Assembly (NCBI GenBank): GCA_023264315.1
Contig: JALQST010000231.1
Span: 1-5,555, forward strand
From: Nodosilinea sp. BSH.14
GTDB taxonomy: Bacteria > Cyanobacteriota > Cyanobacteriia > Phormidesmidales > Phormidesmidaceae
Length of the DNA stretch: 5,555 bases
Direction: 5' to 3'
In this document: in pieces, positions 1 to 5,162 of the stretch
Layout: each line of letters starts with the position of its first letter
How positions within the stretch are numbered: the first letter of the stretch is position 1
Notes under the pieces: model-generated
Databases searched by the model: none
What the model was told of the DNA's origin: nothing
Seen by the model: the letters and a program-made list of their open reading frames with translations, nothing else
Made by a program: the position numbers and the translations under genes

Positions 1-298
1 AGACGGCATCCGTGGCGGCTTCTAGCAGCCCCTTGGAGTCCAGAGGCTTGAGGAGGGTACGGCATTCCTCCAATTCCCGCAGACGATCTAGGCGCACGGC
101 ATAGATGCGCTCGAAGATGTCACGGTCTTCGCCGTGCTGGGGTAGGTGGCCCTGCTCTTCCACAAACCGCTCGATTTCCTCAAACCCAGCGATGATGCGC
201 TCTTCCCTTGGTGTCCGCTGGGCAATTTGGGCGGGGGCGGTGTCGATTCCCAATTCCGCCAATAGCTCTAAATCTTCGTCGGTGGTGTACTTAGCCAT
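1..298 (-). CDS. N-terminal part of a GIY-YIG nuclease family protein (runs off window)
   Basis: An open frame starts at ATG 296-298 and stays open for 99 codons to the window edge, so the C-terminal part is not seen. The protein begins MAKYTTDEDLELLAELGI and contains RTPREERIIAGFEEIERF (about residues 28-45) and QHGEDRDIFERIYAVRLDRL (about 54-73). I recognise this N-terminal region from proteins annotated as GIY-YIG nuclease family, found next to the same helicase in other bacteria. Their nuclease domain lies at the C-terminus, so the catalytic part would be outside this window and its presence is inferred. The start ATG overlaps the end of the helicase gene by 8 bp (ATGGCTAA), which points to translational coupling and a shared complex or pathway. 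A likely role is cutting DNA unwound or marked by the helicase. The coding call is firm; the nuclease assignment rests on family memory. Confidence 0.7.
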   Translation of the reverse strand, partial: MAKYTTDEDLELLAELGIDTAPAQIAQRTPREERIIAGFEEIERFVEEQGHLPQHGEDRDIFERIYAVRLDRLRELEECRTLLKPLDSKGLLEAATDAV

Positions 299-2414
299 TG
301 TTGTCCTCTCTCGCCTTGCGTTGTAGGAAGGCGACTCCTTCTGCCATGCGTTTTTCCCAAGGGTCGGTGGCTGTGAGGGAGGGCGGACGGCCCTTTTCCC
401 GCTTAAACCGCACGGCACGTTTGGTCAGTTCTCGCGCCTCTTCGATGGTGAGGCTAATGCGCTTAGCGGCAATCACTTCTGCCACCTGGCGCAGCCGTTC
501 TTCGGTCATGGTCTTGGCTAGGATAGCGTAGGCTTCCCCGAATGGGTTGATGTGGTCGATCAAGTCTATGTCAAGGTCGGTGACGGAGAGGGCAAACTTT
601 TTCACCCCGTCGATCAGGGCGGTGTTTCTCGACGGTTCGCCATCATCGAGGTTGACAGCATTCGAGGAATCATCGGCATTGACGGAATCAGCAGAATCAG
701 CGGCATAGGTTCCTGCCATCTCGCCCACCATCTTTTTGCCCTGCTGCACCAGGTTCAGGGCGGCGATGGCGTGTTGTCGAATCGCCTCCTGGTCTTCTTG
801 CTCTAGGCCAGGAAACTTATCTTGGACGATCTTACCCATGCGTACCTGGGTCAGTTCCTCCGGTACGGCTTCCTCGTTGAAAAGCCCCTGTTCGAGGGTT
901 TGGGTATCTTGCACAAAGGCTGTCACCAGTTCGGTCAGGTCTTCTTTGCAGATCCGCTGGGCCTCTGGACTTTTGGGTGCTATCAGCCCATGGATTTCAA
1001 TCTGGATTTGGCCTGTGTTGGGATTAACCCCCACGTTGCAGCCGTCGGGTTGATAGCCGTCCTCGCCATAGTCAAAGCCAGGGGTCGGTTCATTGTTGCG
1101 CTGTTTGGGCCGAAACTCGAAGCGGGGCGCAAGCACCTGTTCCATGAGCAAACTGGCGGCGATGGCCTTCAGGGTGTCGTTGACGGCCTCGGTAACGGCC
1201 CCCTCCGAGGCATCGGGTTCTGCAATTAGGTTGGTAAACCGGGCGCGGGTTTTGCCGGGAGCATCACGGGTGGCGCGACCAATAATTTGAACAATCTCGG
1301 TGAGGCTGGAGCGGTAGCCCACGGTGAGGGCGTGTTCACACCAGATCCAGTCGAAGCCTTCCTTGGCCATGCCCAGGGCAATGATGATGTCCACATGGTC
1401 GCGGTTGTCTTTCTGAGTGGAATCTTTTAGGGCGGCGGAGACTTTATCCCGCTTGTTAGGGTCGTCGTCCACCAGGTCAGCAATCTTGAGAATCGCACCA
1501 TCACTGGTTTTGACCCGTTGAAACCCGGTATCGGGGTCAATCCCCTGCCATTCTCCCAACTCCTCGATGATGTGCTCCACTTCCTTGATTTTGTCCTTGG
1601 TGCTCTCGCGGGAGTTGACGTTGGGAATGTGCAGGATGGTTTTCTCTTTGGGGTTTAGCACCTGCATGATTTCGTCGGTGTAGCTGCCGGAGTAGAAGTA
1701 GTAGCCGATGTCGAGCTGCTTCAGGTATTGGTAGCCGTTGAGCTGTTCGTAGTAGGTGTAGGTCACGGTCTCGAAGCGGGATTCGTCTTCGGGATGCAGC
1801 ACCGCTTCGGCATCGCCCCGGAAGTAGGAGCCTGTCATGGCGATGATGTGGGTTTTGTCGCGGCCCATGAGTTGCCGCACATGGTCGCCTAGCTTGTTAT
1901 CGGGGTTGCTGGAAACGTGGTGAAATTCGTCTACGGCAATCAGGCAATCGTCAAAGACCTCGATGCCAAACTTGTCTACGGCAAAGCGAAAGGTGGCGTG
2001 GGTACAGACCAGGGCTTTATCGTCGCTGGCGAGGAACGTCTTCACCGCATCTACCTTGCCGCCGTTGTCGCCGCCCGGAGCGTCGCACAGGTTCCACTTG
2101 GGCGCAACGTGCCAATCGGCCTCAAACCCAAACTGGCTCAGGGGTTCATCATGGAAGCTGGAGCCGATGGATTTCTCCGGCACGGCGATAATGGCCTGTT
2201 TGAGTCCCTGGTGTCTGAGCTTGTCCAGGGCGACGAACATCAGCGCCCGACTTTTGCCGGAGGCCGGGGGCGATTTAATCAGTAGGTACTGTTCCCCCCG
2301 CTTCTGGTAGGCCCGCTCTTGCATGGGGCGCATTCCTAGCTCGTTAGCTTTGGTGGAGGTGCCATCTTTGGCATAGGTAACGGAAACCGACGGGACAGCA
2401 GGTGGTTTACTCAT
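291..2414 (-). CDS. DEAD/DEAH-box superfamily 2 helicase, partner of a GIY-YIG nuclease
   Basis: A 707-residue cytosolic ATPase/helicase with superfamily 2 motifs in order: a Q-like stretch MRPMQERAYQKR (28-39), Walker A PPASGKS (49-55), Walker B VDEFHH (161-166), motif III as TGS (194-196, where many relatives have TAT or SAT), GMAKEGFDW (348-356) for motif V, and motif VI QIIGRATR (376-383) with the arginine finger. Residues about 430-707 form a C-terminal extension of unknown function, with an acidic Ser/Asp-rich linker at about 570-594. The ATG start at 2412-2414 gives MSKPPAVPSVSV, matching my memory of the conserved N-terminus in distant bacteria. It lies 10 bp after the PIN toxin stop and lacks a strong Shine-Dalgarno site, so coupling to the upstream genes is likely. 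The downstream nuclease-family gene overlaps it by 8 bp. The helicase fold is certain. DNA rather than RNA as substrate, and a defence role, are inferences from the partner and the surroundings. Confidence 0.93.
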   Translation of the reverse strand: MSKPPAVPSVSVTYAKDGTSTKANELGMRPMQERAYQKRGEQYLLIKSPPASGKSRALMFVALDKLRHQGLKQAIIAVPEKSIGSSFHDEPLSQFGFEADWHVAPKWNLCDAPGGDNGGKVDAVKTFLASDDKALVCTHATFRFAVDKFGIEVFDDCLIAVDEFHHVSSNPDNKLGDHVRQLMGRDKTHIIAMTGSYFRGDAEAVLHPEDESRFETVTYTYYEQLNGYQYLKQLDIGYYFYSGSYTDEIMQVLNPKEKTILHIPNVNSRESTKDKIKEVEHIIEELGEWQGIDPDTGFQRVKTSDGAILKIADLVDDDPNKRDKVSAALKDSTQKDNRDHVDIIIALGMAKEGFDWIWCEHALTVGYRSSLTEIVQIIGRATRDAPGKTRARFTNLIAEPDASEGAVTEAVNDTLKAIAASLLMEQVLAPRFEFRPKQRNNEPTPGFDYGEDGYQPDGCNVGVNPNTGQIQIEIHGLIAPKSPEAQRICKEDLTELVTAFVQDTQTLEQGLFNEEAVPEELTQVRMGKIVQDKFPGLEQEDQEAIRQHAIAALNLVQQGKKMVGEMAGTYAADSADSVNADDSSNAVNLDDGEPSRNTALIDGVKKFALSVTDLDIDLIDHINPFGEAYAILAKTMTEERLRQVAEVIAAKRISLTIEEARELTKRAVRFKREKGRPPSLTATDPWEKRMAEGVAFLQRKAREDNNG
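2319..2393 (-). repeat. Direct-repeat copy A (intact helicase 5' end)
   Basis: This 75 bp segment inside the helicase gene is the partner of 3110-3184, in the same orientation and 791 bp away. The two match at 67 of 75 positions by hand alignment. Together they bracket the DUF2281/PIN pair. Confidence 0.85.
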
Positions 2415-2424
2415 AGGATTTTTT

Positions 2425-2832
2425 CTAGAGCTGGTTTAAGAGTTCTGTGGGGGAATAAACCGGGAGATTGCTACTACTGAAGTCATTCGGATCACGGGTA
2501 ACAATCGCATCAACCTGATCGAGAGTCGCACAGGCAAGTTGAATACTGTCTTCAAAATCCTTGAGGCCAAGGCTGAGAGCAGTTTCAATGGTCTGACGAT
2601 CAACAGCACAAAACTGGAGACCGACCAGGAGGCGATGAATGGCTGCTAGGGCGACTTCACGGCCTTTGAGTTTACGGATGATGTAAAAAATATTGGTAAT
2701 GGTGGTGGCCGCAACATAACCCGCTAAATTGCCAAGTTCAATTTGCTCAAAGATGAGAACTGCGTTCTCGACAAAGGGTTGTCGCTCCAGAATGAGGTCT
2801 AGGACGATGTTGGTATCGATGAGAATTTTCAC
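2425..2832 (-). CDS. PIN-domain toxin (VapC-like ribonuclease)
   Basis: A 135-residue PIN-domain protein, the normal length for a VapC-type toxin. It starts with MKILIDTNIVLDLIL, carrying the first metal-binding Asp (D6). It has an acidic cluster KDFEDSIQ (91-98) with D92, E94 and D95, and ends with the TRDPNDF motif (112-118, D114 and D117). The usual mid-domain acidic position falls in TTITNIFYI (43-51), where Asn is seen, as in some PIN subfamilies. These toxins cut RNA, often tRNA or rRNA, when free of antitoxin. The start is GTG at 2830-2832, 8 bp after the DUF2281 antitoxin stop; no good Shine-Dalgarno is seen, so translation is probably coupled. Its TAG stop lies 10 bp before the helicase ATG, which puts the toxin in the same transcription unit as the helicase. 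Toxin activity is inferred from fold and pairing. Confidence 0.88.
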   Translation of the reverse strand: MKILIDTNIVLDLILERQPFVENAVLIFEQIELGNLAGYVAATTITNIFYIIRKLKGREVALAAIHRLLVGLQFCAVDRQTIETALSLGLKDFEDSIQLACATLDQVDAIVTRDPNDFSSSNLPVYSPTELLNQL

Positions 2833-2840
2833 GGGCAGGC

Positions 2841-3080
2841 TTACTGGTACTTTTGGGTCAGGTAGTCGGTGTAATCAGCTTGTAGCTCTTGATCGGTAGG
2901 GGCTGGCTCAGGATGTTTGGCGATGCCCCGTAATCCGGTGAGGGTACCAGGAGGGATGGCATGGGTTTGAGGGGGGATGAGTTGTTTTTGGTAGAGAAAT
3001 TCAGCGAAGTGGAGAACTTCGTTGATTTGCTCTTCTGGAAGCGTTTGGATGAGTTGGTAGAGTTTTTCAGCGGCTGTCAT
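2841..3080 (-). CDS. DUF2281-family antitoxin
   Basis: A 79-residue protein of DUF2281 type. The N-terminal half carries the family signature: LYQLIQTLPEEQINEVLHFA (7-26), followed by EFLYQK. The C-terminal half is Pro-rich and then polar (PPGTLTGLRGIAKHPEPAPT), as expected for a flexible arm that wraps the toxin, and ends in DYTDYLTQKYQ. DUF2281 genes commonly stand directly before PIN toxins in cyanobacteria, exactly as here with an 8 bp gap, so the role as antitoxin and probable autoregulator is well supported by context though not by a known DNA-binding fold. The ATG at 3078-3080 has only an A-rich tract (AGAAAAAACACC) in front and no Shine-Dalgarno. It overlaps by 4 bp (ATGA) with the stop of a short upstream frame derived from a helicase remnant. 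Confidence 0.85.
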   Translation of the reverse strand: MTAAEKLYQLIQTLPEEQINEVLHFAEFLYQKQLIPPQTHAIPPGTLTGLRGIAKHPEPAPTDQELQADYTDYLTQKYQ

Positions 3081-3124
3081 GGTGTTTTTTCTAAGCTAAA
3101 TGTTACATCCTGCATGGGTCGCAT
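3077..3124 (-). other. Possible 15-codon leader ORF coupled to the DUF2281 antitoxin
   Basis: The short frame MRPMQDVTFSLEKTP begins inside the helicase-gene remnant and stops at TGA 3077-3079, which overlaps the antitoxin ATG as ATGA. An AGGA sequence lies 9 nt before the second Met codon (3113-3115), a suitable Shine-Dalgarno spacing, whereas the antitoxin has none of its own. Ribosomes ending here could restart on the antitoxin. This is inference from spacing alone; the frame may not be translated. Confidence 0.35.
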
Positions 3125-3205
3125 TCCTAACTCGTTGGCCTTGGTGGAGGTGCCGTCTTTGGCATAGGTCACGGAAACGGACGGAATGCTGGTGGGTTGG
3201 CCCAG
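3110..3205 (-). pseudogene. Remnant of a second helicase-gene 5' end
   Basis: Read on the minus strand, 3184-3110 encodes 25 residues identical to residues 8-32 of the intact helicase (from PSVSVTYAKDG through to GMRPMQ), with 8 of 75 bases different and all 8 silent. Upstream, 3205-3185 gives LGQPTSI aligned with MSKPPAV, so homology extends weakly to the start position, where CTG stands in place of ATG. An in-frame TAG lies 9 bp further up. Homology ends abruptly after the Gln codon, where the frame runs into unrelated sequence before the antitoxin. It is a fragment of a related but diverged helicase gene, not a fresh copy of the neighbour. Confidence 0.85.
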
Positions 3206-3253
3206 GGGTTTCGTCTACGCGAATTTAGTCGATCAGAATGGCCAAAACCAGGA

Positions 3254-3279
3254 TAAACTTAGTTTATAGACTTAGTTTA
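3254..3279. promoter_or_regulatory. Two adjacent 13-bp palindromes, probable TA operator
   Basis: Positions 3254-3266 read TAAACTTAGTTTA, a perfect 6+1+6 palindrome. Positions 3267-3279 read TAGACTTAGTTTA, the same site with one arm mismatch. The two sites abut with no gap and end 8 bp before the antitoxin ATG at 3288. A TATAGA box (3265-3270), a fair -10 hexamer, spans the junction; no convincing -35 was found. Phd/YefM antitoxins bind paired palindromes over their own promoter, so this is most likely the autoregulatory operator. It could also affect the divergent DUF2281 operon. Function is inferred; the symmetry is directly visible. Confidence 0.6.
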
Positions 3280-3287
3280 ATGCAGGC

Positions 3288-3533
3288 ATGGAAACGATCA
3301 ACGTCCATCAAGCTAAGACCAACCTCTCTCGGCTACTGTCGCGGGTGGAGCAGGGGGAAGAAATTATTATCGCCAATCGGGGGATTCCGGTGGCTAAGTT
3401 AGTGCCCTTTTCAACAGCGATCCATCGTCGATCTAGTTTAGGGCAAGATCGGGGACGGTTTGTGGTGCCCGATGACTTTAATGAGCCACTTCCAGAGGAT
3501 ATTCTAGCGGCATTTGAAGGCAGCGCATCGTGA
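3288..3533 (+). CDS. Phd/YefM-family antitoxin
   Basis: An 81-residue antitoxin with the typical Phd/YefM N-terminal DNA-binding and dimerisation region: METINVHQAKTNLSRLLSRV (1-20), then EQGEEIIIANRGIPVAKLVP (21-40). The C-terminal half (RRSSLGQDRGRFVVPDDFNEPLPEDIL) matches the acidic, disordered toxin-neutralising tail seen with PIN toxins of this kind, with the PDDFNEPLPEDIL segment expected to bind in the toxin groove. The start ATG at 3288 is the first in frame after the operator-like palindromes; a weak CAGG lies just before it. The gene ends in GTGA, where the GTG is the toxin start, so the two are co-translated and antitoxin is made first. Autoregulation through the two 13-bp palindromes upstream is likely. 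Confidence 0.92.
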   Translation: METINVHQAKTNLSRLLSRVEQGEEIIIANRGIPVAKLVPFSTAIHRRSSLGQDRGRFVVPDDFNEPLPEDILAAFEGSAS

Positions 3534-3928
3534 GGCTCTTACTAGATACCCAATGCTGGCTGTGGTGGTTTGCTCAGCCAGAAAAACTGAATGAGCAGAT
3601 CATTGATCAAATTGCCGATGACGCGAATGAAGTCTGGTTCTCCGTAGCCAGCGTTTGGGAAATAGGAATTAAGGTTGCCATTGGTAAATTGCCCCTGCCA
3701 GAACCTATCGATTCCTATATTTCTACTCGCATGGCTCAGATGGGAGCGAGGTCTTTGGAGATTAATGCTGCCCACGCTTTGCAGGTTGCGGCATTGCCCC
3801 TGCACCATCGTGATCCGTTTGACAGAATGCTGATTGCCCAGGCTCAGGTAGAGAAAATGATGCTTGTGAGTGCCGATGCGATGTTCAATCAGTATGATAT
3901 ATCGCTGCTCTGGGCAGCTAGTGATTAG
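3530..3928 (+). CDS. vapC: PIN-domain toxin (VapC family ribonuclease)
   Basis: A 132-residue VapC-like PIN nuclease starting with GTG at 3530, overlapping the antitoxin stop by 4 bp. It shows the full acidic set: D6 in LLLDTQCWLWW, E44 in SVWEIGIK (41-48), D95 and D98 in HRDPFDRMLIAQA (93-105), and D116 in LVSAD. The tail YDISLLWA replaces the YDV..W ending common in this subgroup. All catalytic positions look intact, so the toxin should be an active metal-dependent RNase held by the upstream Phd-type antitoxin. It belongs to a PIN subgroup clearly different from the minus-strand toxin at 2425-2832, so the two TA pairs are not recent copies of each other. It converges on the Uma2 gene with a 10 bp gap. 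Confidence 0.93.
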   Translation: MRLLLDTQCWLWWFAQPEKLNEQIIDQIADDANEVWFSVASVWEIGIKVAIGKLPLPEPIDSYISTRMAQMGARSLEINAAHALQVAALPLHHRDPFDRMLIAQAQVEKMMLVSADAMFNQYDISLLWAASD

Positions 3929-3942
3929 GGTATATCCCCTAA
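3925..3942. terminator. Short inverted repeat between convergent genes
   Basis: TTAGGG (3925-3930) and CCCTAA (3937-3942) flank a 6-nt loop. The repeat contains the TAG stop of the plus-strand toxin and the TAG stop of the minus-strand Uma2 gene. There is no T-run on either side, so as a terminator it would be weak; it may simply be a symmetric stop-codon junction. Confidence 0.3.
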
Positions 3943-4520
3943 ATCGCAATCTCTGAAAAGTCAATGCCTCGATAAACTTGCTCGATTGGGAACGTTAGAT
4001 TAACGGATTGCAGTTCCACCATGTCTCCAGCCCGAAAGTTGAGAATTTCCCATCGTCCGGCAGCATTTTTGTGATAAAGATCAATGGCGACATCCTGAGA
4101 GCTAACTAATAGATAGTCTTGTAACTGTGGATTTTGGCGATAGCGAAAAAACTTGTTTCCTCGGTCATAGGCTTCTGTACGGTCTGAAAGGACTTCAATA
4201 ATTAAGCAAGGATAGGTAATGTATTGGGTGGTGGTTTTATCCCTGGCATCACAGCTAACGCTGACATCGGGATAGGTATAGTCATTGGTTTCTACAATGT
4301 TAACTCTGCAATCAGAGTTAAAGACGCGGCAAGGGCCGTCTGGCAAGTGATTTTCCAATAAAACGGCGCACTTTAGAGCAATTCGGCTGTGATTCTGGGT
4401 GCCGCCGCCCATGGCATAGACTTCACCATTGATATACTCATGGCGACAGGGCTGCTGTTCTTCCCAGTCGAAGTATTCAGCAGGGGTTAATCTCGGGAAT
4501 TTATCTGGAATCAGAACCAT
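3939..4520 (-). CDS. Uma2-family (DUF820) putative endonuclease
   Basis: A 193-residue protein of the Uma2 family, full length for the family and very abundant in cyanobacteria. These have a PD-(D/E)XK restriction-endonuclease-like fold. Visible landmarks are LTPAEYFDWEE (11-21), RHEYINGEVYAMGGGTQNHSRI (26-47), the catalytic Asp in YPDVSV (D85), and LIIEVLS with E109, followed by AYDRGNKFFRYR (117-128) where K123 is a candidate for the active-site basic residue. The predicted activity is DNA cleavage, but the cellular role of the family is unknown; it is often found among mobile or accessory genes. The start ATG at 4518-4520 is supported by an AAGGA Shine-Dalgarno (4527-4531). It lies 29 bp after the HEPN gene stop and may share its transcript. 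The gene looks intact, unlike its upstream neighbours. Confidence 0.9.
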   Translation of the reverse strand: MVLIPDKFPRLTPAEYFDWEEQQPCRHEYINGEVYAMGGGTQNHSRIALKCAVLLENHLPDGPCRVFNSDCRVNIVETNDYTYPDVSVSCDARDKTTTQYITYPCLIIEVLSDRTEAYDRGNKFFRYRQNPQLQDYLLVSSQDVAIDLYHKNAAGRWEILNFRAGDMVELQSVNLTFPIEQVYRGIDFSEIAI

Positions 4521-4526
4521 GTTTCA

Positions 4527-4531
4527 TCCTT
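4527..4531 (-). promoter_or_regulatory. Ribosome binding site of the Uma2 gene
   Basis: AAGGA on the minus strand, 6 nt before the ATG, is the clearest Shine-Dalgarno among the minus-strand genes. It fixes the Uma2 start at 4520. Confidence 0.65.
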
Positions 4532-4549
4532 CTTACTGAATGATTGAAA

Positions 4550-4921
4550 TCAATCTTTTTCGATTTCTTGAATTGCCATTGCCAAGAATTGTTCAGCGCG
4601 ATCAATCTGTTCTGTTGCTTGATCCATGGTAACGGCATTGAGCTGGCCATAGTCGCTAGTTGTGCGAAGTGCTTGAGCTTCAATTAAAAATCGGTGAAAT
4701 TCCGACGAAATTCTCTGAGGTTTAGCAAATTCTCGTCCAAAGGCTGCGATAACGGCAGAATGTTTAGAGAATGAAAGATTTTCACCTTCCAGAAAAGCTT
4801 CGGCAATATAAAACATTGTATAGTAGGCGCGAGAAATGGCATATTCTGGATAGCCATTAGCAAGCAGAAGTTTTGCAGCGGCTAGGCTTTTCTGGGCTTT
4901 TGATTTCTTCGCCAGGGTTGG
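4550..4921 (-). pseudogene. HEPN-domain protein, N-terminus and start codon lost
   Basis: The HEPN frame is open for 123 codons from an in-frame TGA (4922-4924) to the stop at 4550. It contains the conserved helix AQKSLAAAKLLLANGYPEYA, then ISRAYYTMFYIAEAFLEGE, LSFSKHSAVIAAFGREFAK, and ALRTTSDYGQ near the C-terminus. No ATG, GTG or TTG occurs before the Met at 4814-4816, which lies in the middle of the first conserved region, so the 88-residue ORF from that Met would lack about 35 residues. The usual few residues before AQKSL and a start codon are missing, because upstream sequence is joined to a truncated MNT gene in a different frame. HEPN proteins of this group are RNase-like toxins or accessory partners of MNT nucleotidyltransferases. 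I judge it non-functional unless made by frameshift or internal restart. Confidence 0.75.
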
Positions 4922-5081
4922 TCATGGATTGCAAAACAATGAGAACATCGATATCTGAATCAGAGGTATGATCGCCACGGGCTTGAGAACCAAACAGGGT
5001 GATACTTTTTAGATGATCACCATAGAGTGTGGAGAGGTCTTGTTTTAGGTGTTGAAGGATGGTTTGAAGGATTAGGGTCAT
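4857..5081 (-). pseudogene. MNT-type nucleotidyltransferase, C-terminal half lost
   Basis: The 74-codon frame starts with ATG at 5079-5081. It carries the nucleotidyltransferase signature FGSQARGDHTSDSDIDVLIVL (30-50): G31-S32, then D43 and D45 of the GSx10DxD motif. MNT antitoxins use this site to AMPylate or otherwise modify the HEPN partner. Family members are usually about 100 or more residues. Here the match ends at about NPGEEI (residue 60); the last 14 residues (KSPEKPSRCKTSAC) are HEPN coding sequence read in the wrong frame. The C-terminal strand that supplies the third acidic residue is therefore absent and the enzyme is probably inactive. No Shine-Dalgarno is seen. It begins only 6 bp after the stop of an upstream gene remnant, so it was part of an operon. 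Confidence 0.75.
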
Positions 5082-5087
5082 GATGAG

Positions 5088-5162
5088 TTAAAGTTGAGCG
5101 ACGGGAATATGTTCGTAAATTTCTCTATTTTCTTCCTGGGCTTGGCGTAAATCATACTGAGA
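5088..5162 (-). pseudogene. 3' end of an unidentified gene cut by the IS element
   Basis: The frame to a TAA at 5088-5090 encodes SQYDLRQAQEENREIYEHI followed by PVAQL. This has the composition of a real soluble protein tail: polar and helical, with a tidy ending 6 bp before the MNT start. The frame meets the predicted right end of the transposon at 5165, so the rest of the gene would lie beyond the element, outside this window. I do not recognise the family. It could be a small antitoxin-like protein of the same operon. Confidence 0.45.

Noticed and set aside
298..1290. Several plus-strand open frames of 65-135 codons opposite the helicase gene
   Set aside because: They lie antisense to a gene with clear motifs and are rich in Ser, Arg and Cys; their length is explained by the codon use of the strong minus-strand gene.
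1917..2310. Two overlapping plus-strand frames opposite the helicase N-terminal region
   Set aside because: They overlap each other and are antisense to the Walker A and B coding region; no recognisable domain.
2961..3167. Plus-strand 68-codon frame across the antitoxin start and the helicase remnant
   Set aside because: It is antisense to the DUF2281 gene and has no family resemblance.
3081..3287. CRISPR repeat or small-RNA gene in the intergenic region
   Set aside because: The only repeats are the helicase remnant and the two operator-like palindromes; no spaced repeat array and no stable RNA-like fold was seen.
3542..3964. Minus-strand 140-codon frame opposite the VapC toxin
   Set aside because: It is antisense to a toxin with all catalytic residues intact; the translation has no domain features.
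4501..4683. Minus-strand 60-codon frame overlapping the end of HEPN and start of Uma2
   Set aside because: It is out of frame with both supported genes and basic and low in conserved features; a shadow ORF.
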